This document shows positions 33,635-47,100 of a stretch of 64,000 bases of DNA, piece after piece (positions within the stretch are counted from its first letter, which is position 1; each line of letters starts with the position of its first letter). Origin of the DNA: Massariosphaeria phaeospora (taxonomy: Eukaryota; Ascomycota; Dothideomycetes; Pleosporales); NCBI GenBank assembly GCA_011032825.1, contig JAADJZ010000013.1, positions 1,054,001 through 1,118,000 of the forward strand, read 5' to 3'. Position numbers and translations under genes: made by a program. The notes under the pieces are model-generated. The model saw nothing but the letters and a program-made list of their open reading frames with translations. It did not search any database and was not told where the DNA came from.

Positions 33635-36600
33635 TCAAGCCTTCCCCCGCTTCGCGAGATAATACGTAATCAGATTCAAATGCTGCTCTCTTGCCCCCGC
33701 CACCGCCTTCCAAAACGCCTCTTTCCCCGCACCAATGCGCTCATGCAGCGCAAGACAGACCTCGACATCCGCCTTACGCACATCCGGGTCCGTGTCGTCG
33801 AGGCAGCGGACGGCGAGTTTGCCGAGGCGCGCCGTCTGCTCGGGGGACAGCGAGACGTTCTTGGCGCCCGAGATGTGGATAAGCGAGGCGAGGGTGGCGA
33901 GGGCCATGGTGATGGTGCGGTTGGAGACGACGCACGAGGAGTCGGTCGAGGCGGTCGAGGCTTTGGATTGGGGGGATGAGGTGGGCGAGGAGTTGGAGGT
34001 GTTGTTGTTGGGCGCGTCTTCGATGAGGGCGACGACGGCGTTGATGCAGTCGGCGGTTTGGCCGTAGCGGATGATTTCGTCGGCTGTGGCTTCGAGGTCC
34101 GTGGCCATGTGCGATGCGTTGTCGTACTGGGCTTTGGTGTGCAAGATGGAGCAAAGAACGCGGGAGAAGTATTTTGCAGTCTCTTTCCGGTAGAGAGAGA
34201 GCATGGCGCGGATCGTCGCTAGAGCCTGCACTTTCAAATTCGCCGCCTTTGCAGGCGGTGCTTTTAGGTTCTCTGCAGGAGCCTCGAGGTAGTCCAACGT
34301 CGCAAGAAGGAGCTCTGCAAACTTCTGGTCGTTGGCACCCCAGACGTCTTGGTTGGACTTGATCATGTCCTGTAGACGACGGAACATGTGCGCTTCGACG
34401 GTTCGGGTCTGCACTTTTCTGATGCCACTGTCGAGTAGCTGTCTGTTCTTGATCACTTCCGCGCGATTGGCCTCAGCCGCATCAGTGTGCATCACACTTC
34501 CAGTGCTAGTTGTCTTGAGGTGTCCTCGAACGCGCTCTTCGGAAACATCACCCATGATAGTAGTGCTGTTCGAGCTTTCAATGCTCAACCGGCGCTCAGC
34601 GCTCTTCTCATTAAGGGGTAATTCTTCAAGGACAGGCTTATCGAATTCCGACCCCGAAGCATTGGGTTCGTCACCAACAAAAGGATCTTCATATACCTGT
34701 ACTTCATCCTGTGCATCAGTGCCGCGGGTGCTAGGCCGGTCTGGTGACCTCATACGCGGGCTTCTTGACAAGCCGAGAGACGGGCTATGAATGTCGCCCA
34801 TAGACTTGGGGCTTTTAAGGGGCGAGACGCGAGGACTTGGGGCCGCCAATCGATCAGGAGACGGTGCCGACTTTGGAGGGCTGCGCTGCGCTGGTTGCGT
34901 AGTGGGACGCGCAAGGTTTGGTATAACCATTGTGAAGTTGTCATCATCTCCCACATCAACCGCCTCATTGTCAACAGAAAGGTTTCCATCCATGCCATTG
35001 CGCTGTCGGAATGGGATAGTACCGGGATCATGATGGCTCTGCGATCGGACGAATGGCTTCACTATTGTCAAGTCTTCATCTTTGGAGGGAGTCGGGGCTG
35101 GACTATTATGCCGAGAATTCCCGCTAGGCGTCTTACGATGAGTTGTAGGTTCACCGATTCTGGACTTGCTGCGTATGGGGCTGATATTTGGACTGGTCTG
35201 GGTGTGCGACCGTGGGCGAGCAGTGCTTTTGGTGCCCGTAGCAACGGATTTCTTCACGGTAGTGACCGCAGGGGTTTTCTCCGGAGTCATCGAAGGAGTT
35301 ACGTTCTTACCTGCTCGTCGCATGGCATATGGATCTGCTGTCGCAGGTCTGTTCAATTCCGGTCGACGAACTGGTCGTCGTGCTGTTCCGCCCATCAATC
35401 CAGTGCCAGCAGGGTTCGCAGACAGAGATTTTGTCGAGTTTCCGGACATGGCAGACGGCGGTCGCGCAAGGCCAGACGATGCTGCCGACGCATTGGATGC
35501 ATTTCTAGAAGTTAAAGACTTTGCGGATTGCGATTTCACGGGTGTGTAGCTTGCTTGGGCAGAATTGGGACGCTCAGGGACACCTTTAGTGGCTGCCAAT
35601 TTCGCCCGACGCTGCTCTGCAATCTTATCCTTCAAAGCGTTCCGTGTTGCTGCTGTACTGCCTGCACCAACGGACTTCGAGAATGATGCGACGCTTGTTT
35701 GCGACGAGGCAAGTGAGGCATTCGGGTTGTTGGGGTCCTTTTCAAGAGCACTTTTCTCTCTCTTTTCGAGCGTGTCGAACATCCTAACACAAAAAGTTAG
35801 TCCTAGGTCTTTGCCGATGGGTGATGCCTTACATTTCAGCCCTCTGTGGCCACACAAGAGCAAAAGTCCAGTATGTCGAACGGAAACCCTCGCGAACCTT
35901 GGGGTTGGCGTCCGCCAGACCCTTCTTAAGGATCTTTTCGATAGTGTCGAACCCTCCAGAGTGCTCGAGCGCGGACTTGTGCTTCCGGATAAGTATCTTG
36001 GCCCAGTTGGCCGAGTACGTACGAGGCTGCACATTCTTGTCTTGCGACGCCATTGACACGTGCTGCAGCAGGCGTGTCGTGTATGACACGTTCGAAATTA
36101 TGGCTTCTACTGTTGCGTTTCCATTCTGTGCAGCGATGTTCTTGGTCGCAGCACACATTTTGATGAAGGATTGAAGCAGAATTTCGGCCATGGTGTCTAT
36201 GGCTGGTCCAAGTGTCTTCGCAACTTCCTGGATGAGCTGGCAGCCGTTGGTCGACATGGTGGTGCGCAGCGAATTGGCCACCTTCAAGATGCCGTCCAAC
36301 GTCGCCTTGATGCCCGCCACGTAGGCACTATGAAACTCAGAAGGCGCATTGCCCTTCGTGATGCGGCGAAGCTTCGTGGTGTTCTTGTCTCGTGCCGACC
36401 AGTTGCCTTCAGACTCTCGTCCTTCGAAAGGGGGTGCCATCGCCCGGAAGATGTCGTCTAACTCTCGTTGCGTGTATATGTTTAGAGGGTCCATGGTGAC
36501 TGCCTCGGCCGGCGGGGGCGCCTCTGAGAGAAGGCTGTTTCCTAGACCAGAAGCGGGCTGGACCGACTCGGGCCGTGCCACGGATATCGGCCGTGCAGTG

Positions 36601-37425
36601 GGTGGAGGCGGTAACATTTCTGCTTCGGCAGACATGCCCTCGTCCAGGTGCGACGTGATGTAGCTTGCAATTGTCTTTCGGACGTTCAAGCTGGTGAGCT
36701 GCTTCTTGAGGTTCGCTTTGGCGTGCTCGGGGGCGTGCCTATGGCCGGTCAGCACGGAAGACATGGCATGGTGTGCGGGGAGACGCACCGGAAGAGCTCG
36801 ACGGCGGCAGTTTTGGCCGTCTCGCGCACGCCAGCGTCGGCATCTTCGAGGTTTGCAACCAGCTGCGGTACGTAGCTGCGGAACGGGAGACTTTCGGTCT
36901 GGTTCATCTACGGCGCGCATAAAAAATTAGCACTGGCACATGTAAATAAACAGTCGCAAAATGACGCACCTTGACCACCCACTGCATCGACGTCTCTTTG
37001 GCGCGCGGGTTGGTGCCCTTCATGGCACTGTGCATCAGCGCCTCGATCTCGGCATGGCACAGCGGGTACAGGTCGGCCAGCAGCTGCGACGTGGCATTGC
37101 GGTGGCTCTCGCGCGCATCGCCCAGGCGGTCGTTGAGGATGGCGAGCAGCTGCGAGGAGTGGAAGGTGAGCACGTCAGTCTCTTTCTGCAGCTGCAGCCG
37201 CTTGATGAAGTGGCTCAGCGTCGAGAAGCCCGTCGAGACCAGGGCGGCCGAGGTGGCGGCGCTGATGGCGATGCGGATGCACTCGAAGATGGGGTCCTGG
37301 CAGCTCTCGGGCACGCGGTTGTGCTTGATGGCCGACTTGAGGTTGTTGAACAGCTGCAGGCGCGTGTCGACGTTGCTCGAGGGCTTCTTCAGCGCGGCGA
37401 GCAGGGCGGCGGATTGCTCCTCCAT
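33635..37425 (-). CDS. STU1: CLASP-family microtubule-stabilising protein Stu1
   Basis: Exons 36970-37425, 36789-36907, 35833-36738 and 33635-35783 give 1,209 residues. The N-terminal ~490 residues are HEAT/TOG-like helices (LLADLYPLCHAEIEALMHSA; FRSYVPQLVANLEDADAGVRETAK, as motifs) ending in the CLASP_N core, with WAKILIRKHKSALEHSGG and REGFRSTYW. The middle (about 500-850) is basic, Ser/Pro-rich and disordered, the usual microtubule-binding region, with Ser-Pro sites suited to kinase control. The C-terminal ~300 residues are again HEAT-like (LARLLATLDYLEAP-like; DPDVRKADVEVCLALHERIG). Stu1/CLASP rescues microtubules at the spindle midzone and kinetochores. It is tandem with THI4 on the same strand. 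Family assignment rests on domain order and on the DPDVRKA-type C-terminal HEAT block. Confidence 0.88.
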
Positions 37426-37823
37426 GGCGGGCGAGGGTTATTGCAGCGTGCGGGTGGCGGGGTACTGGCACAGGCACATGAGGGTCGTGTGTACGAAGGG
37501 TCCAGGTTGATGTTGTTGTTTTGGAAGCTAAGGGGCCCGCGCTTGGCGTCATGTTTGGCCGTGGGCGCGTTCGCCGCAGCTGCAGTGTCCCCGCAACCCC
37601 GTGACTAGCCGGCTGGATGACATGATGCTGGACAACAAATACCTCAATTGCAATCTGACAAGGTGAATTGCCGCATACAGACTACACAGCAAGACTTGCG
37701 CAATACAAAGCAGTACCCGATATCCGCATTTCTCACGCAAAAGAGTGTGGGTCCATCTCCCCTTAATCCCTACCCCACATCCCCTCTCCCCAACCCATCA
37801 ATCACCCCCCTTTCAACACCCCC
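37426..37823. other. Spacer STU1 / THI4
   Basis: About 400 bp between two tandem minus-strand genes. It holds the STU1 promoter and THI4 3' end. No gene was seen. Confidence 0.5.
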
Positions 37824-38924
<1,101 letters not shown>

Positions 38925-39007
38925 TTTGGAAGTGGTGTACGTTTGTTCACGTTATACGGCCGAAACCTGGAATCGTTAAGAATGCCCATGTTGTCAAGTT
39001 ACGATAA

Positions 39008-39109
39008 CAGAGGCATGATCCTTTCGCTGGTATTATCCAGATCAAGTTATAAACCGTATAATCTCAGAACGAATCCAAGAACGCCGCACTGGGGTCTATC
39101 CCTCCTCTG
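39008..39109 (-). ncRNA. TPP riboswitch (THI element) in the THI4 leader
   Basis: Read on the minus strand, the element has CTGAGA (39062-39067) and the core TGATCTGGATAATACCAGCG (39025-39044). This is essentially the eukaryotic TPP aptamer consensus, followed by AAAGGATCATG. CAGAGG (39104-39109) and CCTCTG (39008-39013) can pair to close the outer stem. It lies about 85 nt upstream of the THI4 start codon on the coding strand. In fungi, TPP bound here blocks or redirects splicing of a leader intron and so represses the gene. Identity is near certain from the core sequence. The exact outer boundaries are estimates. Confidence 0.95.
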
Positions 39110-39246
39110 GTGAGGCGAGAGAGAACCAAGAGAGACGCTCCTGGAAACGAACACCGGTTCATGCTCAGTATACTCAGCACTGAAATACCTTGATATCTTG
39201 ATAATGCCCGCGTAGAGACCATGTCTCGGTACGTGACGAGCTCCAT
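39064..39246 (-). CDS. Upstream ORF in the THI4 leader (60 codons)
   Basis: An ATG at 39246 opens a 60-residue frame whose TGA stop (39064-39066) falls inside the CTGAGA motif of the TPP aptamer. The start ATG overlaps the distal donor GTATGG, so use of that donor would remove the uORF and retention would keep it. The peptide has no recognisable domain. In Neurospora NMT1, uORFs kept in the TPP-bound form lower translation of the main ORF. The same role is inferred here. Confidence 0.5.
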   Translation of the reverse strand: MELVTYRDMVSTRALSRYQGISVLSILSMNRCSFPGASLLVLSRLTRGGIDPSAAFLDSF

Positions 39247-39300
39247 ACTTGTAGCGTTGTGTGTATGAGTCTGTCAAGGGTTAATAATTGTACTCAGATG

Positions 39301-42300
39301 GATTCGGGAGGGAGAAGGGAGTACGGAAGCTATCAGTTGACTTGACTTCTACAGTGACTGGTGCGAGTGAGTTTGGAGGGAAAGAAGAGAGGGAGAGCGT
39401 GCAGCGAACAGAGGGGTGCTCTTAAGTACATCCCACGTGTCGCCTTGTCTAACCGTTGGAGCGGGGTAAGTGCACCGAACCCCTGCTAAGGTGGATCAAC
39501 ATAAAGCTAGACTCCACTCTATGTCCTTATAAACGCAATATCATTCGAGCGGCTGGAATAACACTCCACTTGATGATGCTAGAATCATGACAAGCGCCTT
39601 TAGGCGGCATTGAGGTCGATCGTGTGATAGGAAGATATCAAACGAAGCAAACTGAACGTCATTCTGAAAAGAAAACGGACACCACAGTGAATGTGTCTTG
39701 CTTCCGCGGTGGTAGCTATGATGCCCTGACTGGGAAGAACGGGACTAGACTGGCTGGTTGCCGCCCCACTATTGTATATTGTATATGCCAAAGGGTCGGA
39801 TATGCTGACGTGCTATTACTAAGAAAGCTATGAAAAAGAGACTTGCAGGAGAGTGCCGCATTAGATAATGAGGTCGATTGGAAAAGATAGGGAACTCAAG
39901 GAGTTCAGATCAGACCTCCGGCAACATGTCCGAAGCTAATTATTATCATCTCGCCTTAAGGTGCTACTATGATATCGTTCATAACCCATGCTCGAAGCTC
40001 TGTCATTTCCAGGTGCTGTGAAATATAGTAGTCTAAGTCTCTAAACAGAAGAGCACATGCCAGAACAAGCTAGTGTAGTGCGTAGGATAAGTAGTCTATA
40101 GTAAAGGAGAAGATAGGTAGCTTAGAGACAAGACGTGGACTGCGAATTGAAAAATAAGTATGCCGAACATTTTTCCCTGTCGCGGTAACGACTCATACAG
40201 ACTTTCAGTATATTTGCGTTCCGTTCAGAAAACACAGTTGAAGCACGATTGGAAGGACTCTCGATTTTGCGGTATTCTGATAGACGACTGACCTAACAGG
40301 CTGACCTACCTACTTTTTGACTGAATAGGCTTACCTAGCTGCTTCATATTCAGTGATGGGAGAGTAGGGCGGCAACCTAACTTCCATTGGAATTCGTATC
40401 CGTCTGACTTGCATAGAGACATCGTATAGAGCAAACATCCAAGATGAAGTGGCAAACAGGATCTTTCGAATACGTAGTCAATGTAGACCATGAGCCGTGG
40501 TCGTGTGGCGAAGCAGAGATAAATGCCAATTCGAAACAAAAGTCTTTCTCTTGCTCTTTCCTTGAAGCAAGGCCGGTTGAAGTCAACACCATGACTAGCC
40601 TCACAAGGTCCACTACTCAATCGTCCGCGTCGTGGTGATAGCGTCAGCTGTCCGAGGGATAGGAACTGAGCTGCTAGTCGTGTGACCGGACAGGCCTTCC
40701 CATGTCCATCAGGAGTTGAGATGGCGAGATATTACTTTTGTAGACCCGCTATACCTGTGCTGACTCGAGATTCACGGGCGCTTCCGCTATGGCACGGATC
40801 CTCAGCGACCCGATCCGCCCCCTCTTGACACGAGCCACTCTTCCCCACACCTTTTCGATCGATAAAGGTTTCCTTTCCGGAGGGGCAGATCGCAGAATCA
40901 ATCGCGGTCGGTAGTTCGCATGAAACACAAGGCTTATGTGGCGCCGGTGACGATGGGCTCAGCCAGTAGACGTATGTTGATCCGTGTGTGAGTCAACTAA
41001 GGCATTGTATCGTTTGTCGCAGGCTGATACATGCCAAATGCTTTGTTAGTGCGAGAGAAAAGAAACGCCTAGCTTAACCTCCACCTCGATCGAGCACTGG
41101 TAATCTTCTTCATTAACAAATCCAATGATGGATAGCCAAAATAGCGGTGAAGCAATTAAAAAACCAGAACCGCCGCTATGTAAAGGACGAGACAGACTAG
41201 CATTCATCGGCGGTTTTTCTGCTAGTGGAGACGTGAAAAGGGGTTGTTGGTGGTGCAGACACCCCTGGCACCCGCAGCTTGCAACGGCTATCATTGTACG
41301 ACCAGTGTACAAGTGTCCGATTCTTGAGGCCTAAGAGCCCGGTGTAATGAAGTTCGTTTCTGTATTCTACGCGCTACCCGTAGTGCGTACATGGAGTCTT
41401 GTCCTGGCCTAACAAATGACCCTTCAAGTGAAGAGCATCTCGGATCAGCGGCACTCACTGTATCTCAATTAGAAAAAACGAAGCTCTCGAAAATTATGTA
41501 CTGAAGTCAGTGTGCTGAAAACTACCCTCGTGTATTGGTGATACATGTGATTGAAGACTGCGTGGCGCTCCAAGATCGAACTAGTAACTAGTTTTCTGGT
41601 ACCTACCTTTCCAGCACGAGTTTGGTGAGTACGAATTAGTGCGGCGGGGCCCAACAGTCTCGGATTCGGTCGATTGCCGGTCACAGAATGCTGAATAAAC
41701 AATAGGCGGTGTACACAAGTCGAACGACTATGTTTCTCTGTACCCGACTCGGACAACGATTGATATGTGTTTGCTCGCTCGTACTCGGTGGCAAACTGGC
41801 GGTAACTGAAGGTAGTCCGCCGGCAAATGACGGGTGGCCGCACGCCGCTACTACGAGAAAGTTACAGCTCCAGGGCTTTGTCGGTATCACACGCAGTGAT
41901 GCCTCTTGAAACGGCGTCGAAGCAACCGTCGGTGGTCCGAAGTATCCTTGAATAAAATCTGGTATTCAACATCATCGAATACGAGAACGATGTGAAGACC
42001 CTGTGGAAATAACGATCCGGCATTGCGGTTTGAGGCTGCCCGTGATCCACTACGGGTATCTGCGTCCCGCAAGGCGGAATAGTATGTTCTGCGGATAGCG
42101 AAGAAAAGCTAGTTTGTGGCAAATGAGATCCGTGCATCTGAGTGCCGACCGGAGGTCGAAACGCGCTAAGGAGATTTCTGTAGTCGGTCTCGTGCTCAGC
42201 AGCGACGAGGTTGCCCTTGGTGGAGTTGTTGCTGGTTCCTAACGATTCCGAGGGCTCGGAACCTAAGGGTAAGTACGTACTTCCGTTCCGCACCATGAAA

Positions 42301-44146
42301 CAACAGCATCAGGGTATAGTTCCGTGTCGCTGGATAGATAAATTGCGATAGATTAAAGTAGATATGCATACGCCCTCCTGGGTCGCGTATCAAGGGCCGG
42401 TATATTGAGCAGCAACCGGCGCGTATTTGATCGAGGCTTGGTGCGGAACGACGACAAAGGTAGATGACCAGCATATTGCTCCTCATCCCTCGAATCTCCT
42501 CGAGTTGTCGGAACTAACACGTCGGCGCCGGACACGTGTAAAGAGGTCCGCTATTCATATTTAGTGTGAAACGGGTCCATTTACCTGCTGTCTGGAGAAT
42601 GCCTGTCCTGAAGCAATGTGGCGTGCAATGTACCTGCATCCCATGTACAGAGTATAAGAAAATCAGTAGTGAAGGCTCGCTGATGGTGGCGCGCTCGCTC
42701 TGTGGCTGGCTCTACCCATTTGGCAGCTGGTCGAGCAATGGCCGTCTATTTTCGGGGGGGTTGTCCTGGAAGCTTTGCCGCATCCAGGGGACTCTCTGCT
42801 TGAGGGTTGAGCAGGCCGGACTATCGAATAATAGGAGTGGCCCTGCGCATGCCCAGTCACCTAGTGGTGCCGCGCAGTCCGCCGCGCCCTGAGCGCATTC
42901 CTGGGGTTGGCTGCAATCAATTCAATGGCGTGCAGCACGCGGAGACCGCACGCCGTGGACCTGAAGACAGCGATATATGACAGCCGCAGGGTGGGCGCGC
43001 TGCGGGCAAGCTGCCACGGTCGCCTCTTCGCATCCGCCGGAAGCTGCACCCGCTCTCCAGACGCGGCCCCAGGGCTGCGCGCAACGGTGATTCAGCACGA
43101 TTGTCGACAGATAGAGGGCGGTGGTATGGGCAGGGAGCTGCGGCACAACCGTCGGATCTGCGATGGTGGGTGGTCCGAGGCCGTCGTCGTGATCCATGGA
43201 TGGTGGCCCCCCTTGGCACGCTCGTGACGCTTTGGGCCTGGCGCGGTTGCTCCAGGCGCAGGGCTTCGGTCTGGCGGGCGTGTTTCAACTGCGGTTGGCG
43301 CGCTGCGCTGCGTTGCGGCTGAGCTGGAGCTGCCGCGGGCCATCTGTCAGAGGAAGCCGGCGTGTAACGTGGAGCGCAGAGCTGTGTTTCCGTCGAGATG
43401 GCGGAGAGGGCATCGACTCCACCACGTCGGCATCCAAGGCGGTCGTCCCCAGGGTCGTCGGTGCAGCGTCGACGGCCGAGAGCAAGCCGGGGCGCCCGCT
43501 CGTCTCCTATCGCCCTTTGCAGCCTCGCGCGCAGCGGCCGCGTCGTCTGTGCTCGCTGCCGACGGTTTGTGCAGAGGAGACGAGCGCGAGAGACCCTGAG
43601 CTTTGACGGCTGCCCGCCGCTTGGGCCGGCCGCCGTCCATTCATCATTGCGGGTTATTGGCTCCTCCAGGCCCAGGCCAGGCACACTCCGCTCCACATCA
43701 GAACCCACACCCACACCCATACCCACACCTTACCTGCCACTGTCCAGTGGCCAGTCCACACTGTCCACGCAACTGAACTCAACTGCCTGTGACGTCGCGC
43801 TGCCGTCACATCCGCCGGCCTCCAGAGTCCAGTCCACGCTCGCTGTGCTCCCCTTGCTGCGTCGCCTGTTGTTGCTGCCGCTCGTGCACCGTGCCGGGAG
43901 CCTCTCGAGACTCCATGTCGCACAGCCTGTAGCGGAGCTTAGTTTTACGACGTCCGTCTGGCCATATCGGTTGTCCTGCCCGCCGACGACAGTCCCCTTC
44001 CACGCCCCGCCGCAGTGTCGACTGGCCGCCCTCCTCAGTTCGCCCTCGAAAGTCGTTCTTGAGCACTCGGCCGCCCCGCGCCCCGCCGAGAAGACGCTGT
44101 TCGCTCCACGCCGGGAGAGCATCAGGATAATTTGCGCGGGAGCAGC
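39301..44146. other. 4.8-kb spacer without recognisable gene
   Basis: Between the THI4 leader and the LIM-RhoGAP start. The left ~3.5 kb is moderately AT-rich with only short frames that show no domain, signal peptide or splice-compatible partner. The right ~1.3 kb (42850-44146) is GC-rich, with long frames on both strands, as expected from composition alone. No tRNA, rRNA or transposon termini were found by eye. The right part presumably contains the promoter and leader of the RhoGAP gene. Confidence 0.5.
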
Positions 44147-47100
44147 ATGGACTCGCCTGGCGCATATCCGGAGTCGCTGCTAGACCAAGACGATGTCGTG
44201 TATCCGTGCAAGGGGTGCGGAGAGGTGAGCACGCGGCCTGTCAACGGTGCTCTGGCAACGGCTAACGGTGGCAATTCCAGATCCTCGAGGAAGGCAAGGC
44301 CTTCGAGCTGGGTAAGCATTCTTCCACGAGACATGTGTCCCTCGCGCCTCTGAGACGGGGCGACGATGCTGGAGTAGCACTGACATGCCGACAGCTGGGA
44401 ACCGATGGCACATCGACTGCTTCCGCTGCAACACGTGCGGCACCCTCCTCGACTCGGACGCCAACCTGCTGCTGCTCGGCGACGGCTCCCTGATATGCAA
44501 CAACTGCACGTACAGTTGCAACCACTGCGGGAACAAGATCGAAGACCTCGCCATCCTGACGGGCGACCAGGCCTTCTGTGCGAACTGTTTCCGGTGTCGG
44601 AACTGCAAGCGCAAGATCGAGAACCTGCGATATGCACGCACGTCGCAAGGCATCTTCTGCATGGCCTGCCATGAGTCGCTCATGGCGCGGCGGCGGAAGA
44701 AGTCCAAAAAACCCCCTACGTCGGGGGGAGTGCCCAAGGTGGACAAATCCCTGCCTGCCCTGCCGCCGAGCGCCGTGCCAGACCAGGCAGTATTCACGCC
44801 CGATCTAGACACTCCATCTGATATTTTCTCGGAACCGACTACTACAGACGTCTCGCCGAGACCCGCGCACCCGCGAAGGAACGACTCGTCCCCCGCACAT
44901 TTTCGGCGCGAGACATCCCCCGCCTCTGTCGAGGATAGCCGCAAAGGTACGCTGCAACCCTCACAACGGTCGCTCAGTCCCATGTAATCTAACATTCGTG
45001 CTGTCTAGACAACCTCACATTACCGGCAAGCACCTACAAGGAGACGATCCACTCCGAAGCGTCCGACGCTGGTGACGCTGGTGACGACGGGACTCTGCTT
45101 CCGTTTGCCCTGGACCCGAATCCAGCGCCAGGCCCATCCCCTCTCAATAAATCGCGCAAGTTCAACGAGAGTCCGGTAGCAACAAACCAGGGCCGGAGTG
45201 CTGACACAAAGCCCGGGCGCGACTACTTCAACAGGACGCCGGGAAATCGCAGAGATATGGTCAAGGAAGACAGGTCTCGCTCTGCTTCAGCAGAGCGACA
45301 AGGCAAGAGCCCACATATTGCCTACCAAGAAAAGGGGCGGCAACAATCAGAGAACGTCATAGATACGCTTCGAAAGCGCAAAGGGTCTGCGAATGAATCT
45401 CCATCCGTTGGCGGCGATCGGACCGCGAGCCAGCAAGCCTCACCAGCGACGTCACAGTCGGCAAACGCCTTCAAATTGCAAGACGTGCCGAAGGACAAAA
45501 AGGTAGAGGCAAGGAAAAAGTCGGACGCGCGATCGGCTTCCTACAGCTCGCCCACAACCGACTTGTCTACCCGGCTGATGAGCCCTCCTGTGGAAACCTC
45601 TATCACAGCTTCACCAATACCTCTTGATGCGCAGCCTGGTCGCGAAGATTCACCAGCAACCTCAGGCTCCTCGTATAGCTCAACTCAAAGAGTGGAGCGT
45701 CCGGCGCGAGGAGATTCGCTGGCTAACTCTAGCCTCAAACCGTCGTTGTCTCTGTCGAGGAAAGAGATTTCCGCAGCCTCACCTACTACCCCGACCATGC
45801 TCCATTTCGACCGAAAGTCATCGCTCACGACCATGCCGACTAAAGTGAATGGCAACTACAACATCAGTAGTCCCATCGAATCCCCTCCCCCACGACTACA
45901 GGCTCCTCCTATTCCACCCCAACGCTCCTCAGAGCGGCCCCCTCCACCTTCTGCTGATACATTCTCATCTCCACGAGCCGCCCCTCATCCGCCACCTCCG
46001 CAAACTCATAAGGCATCTGAGTCTGTGAGCACGGATAGTTCTCAATACGGCACCAGCGGCCTGCCCCGTTACAGTGCCCAAGGTGATTTCTCCATGGACG
46101 AAGACTTTGCTCGCCTCTTGTCGAACGGAGAGGTACAGGAAAAAGAAGGCAGCGTTCTTCGCAGAGTCTCAAACGCGATGTCGAAGCACGGACGAAGCTT
46201 CAGCGACCGTGGATCAGTTACATCGCGAGGCCACAAGAAGTGGCCCACGAACGGCTCCATAGATATAAGCAGCCCAACTATTGCCTCGCCAGATTCGAGG
46301 GAAGAGCATGTGAACCTAAGGAACGAGCTTCGAAGGGCGCAGCAGAGGATTGCCGAGCTGGAGGCAGAGAAGAATGGGTTTCAAGAAAACGTCCACAACG
46401 CTGCCGACATCAAACAAGCAAACACCATGCTCAGAGAAAAACGCAACACTATGGCCGTATTGGATACGCAGCGAGAGATGGTCATTCGCGAGTTGGAGAT
46501 CATGACTGACCACCTGAAACGAGCCAAGGAGAGCAACAGCGCCGTGGATATCAACCAACTAAAATCTGACATCCTCAAAGACTTCGCACAGTCGCTGCAG
46601 AAGCTGAAAGATCAACTGGGGTCGCAGATCGAAGATCTTATATCGAAGCGCAGCGAGCTTACTGACGAGATTTCCAACCTGATTCAAATGAAGGATAAGG
46701 GCTTCCAAGAATATGAGTCACTCAGCGCCCAGAACACCAAGCTTTCGAACATGAACCGCACTCTTATTGAGCAGATACAAGGGACGCTAAAGGATAACAA
46801 GCAACCCAACGGCAATCAGTCTCAGTCTCTTGATGCCCAACGCATGCAAGCAAACGGTCTTGGTATATATCACACGCATCACAAGGGCCCTAAGTCGGAT
46901 ATTTCAGTCGACATGCAGGGACTCACCCACGAGCCTTCATACTCGAACCTGCACGAGGCTGACCATGATGCCACCCTGGTTCAGCCGCAGGTTGTGAACA
47001 TCCGGAAAACTGGAAAGCCTACCAAGTTCAACTGGAAGAAGGGTGGCCAGACCATCACGAAGAACGTCACAAAGGGGCTAAAGGGAGCATTCGGCACCGA

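Larger units (their letters stand above)
38925..39300 (-). promoter_or_regulatory. THI4 leader with predicted riboswitch-controlled intron and uORF
   Basis: The leader between about 39250 and the start codon carries splice signals around the TPP aptamer. A distal donor GTATGG (GT at 39247-39248) overlaps an upstream ATG. A proximal donor GTATTT (GT at 39187-39188) lies inside the uORF. An acceptor CCAG is at 38967-38968, about 40 nt after the aptamer, with a TTAAC branch-like site. This is the layout described for fungal thiamine genes, where TPP binding changes donor choice. Splice-site choice here is inferred. Confidence 0.6.

Noticed and set aside
36961..37608. 215-codon plus-strand frame opposite STU1
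   Set aside because: Antisense shadow of the GC-rich STU1 first exon.
39301..42800. tRNA genes
   Set aside because: Looked for T-loop (GGTTCGAATCC-like) and matching acceptor ends on both strands. No complete cloverleaf could be formed.
42917..44183. Two long frames of 261-269 codons on opposite strands
   Set aside because: They lie in GC-rich DNA where chance frames are long. They are Arg/Ala/Pro-rich without domains or splice partners, and one ends within the first RhoGAP exon in another frame.
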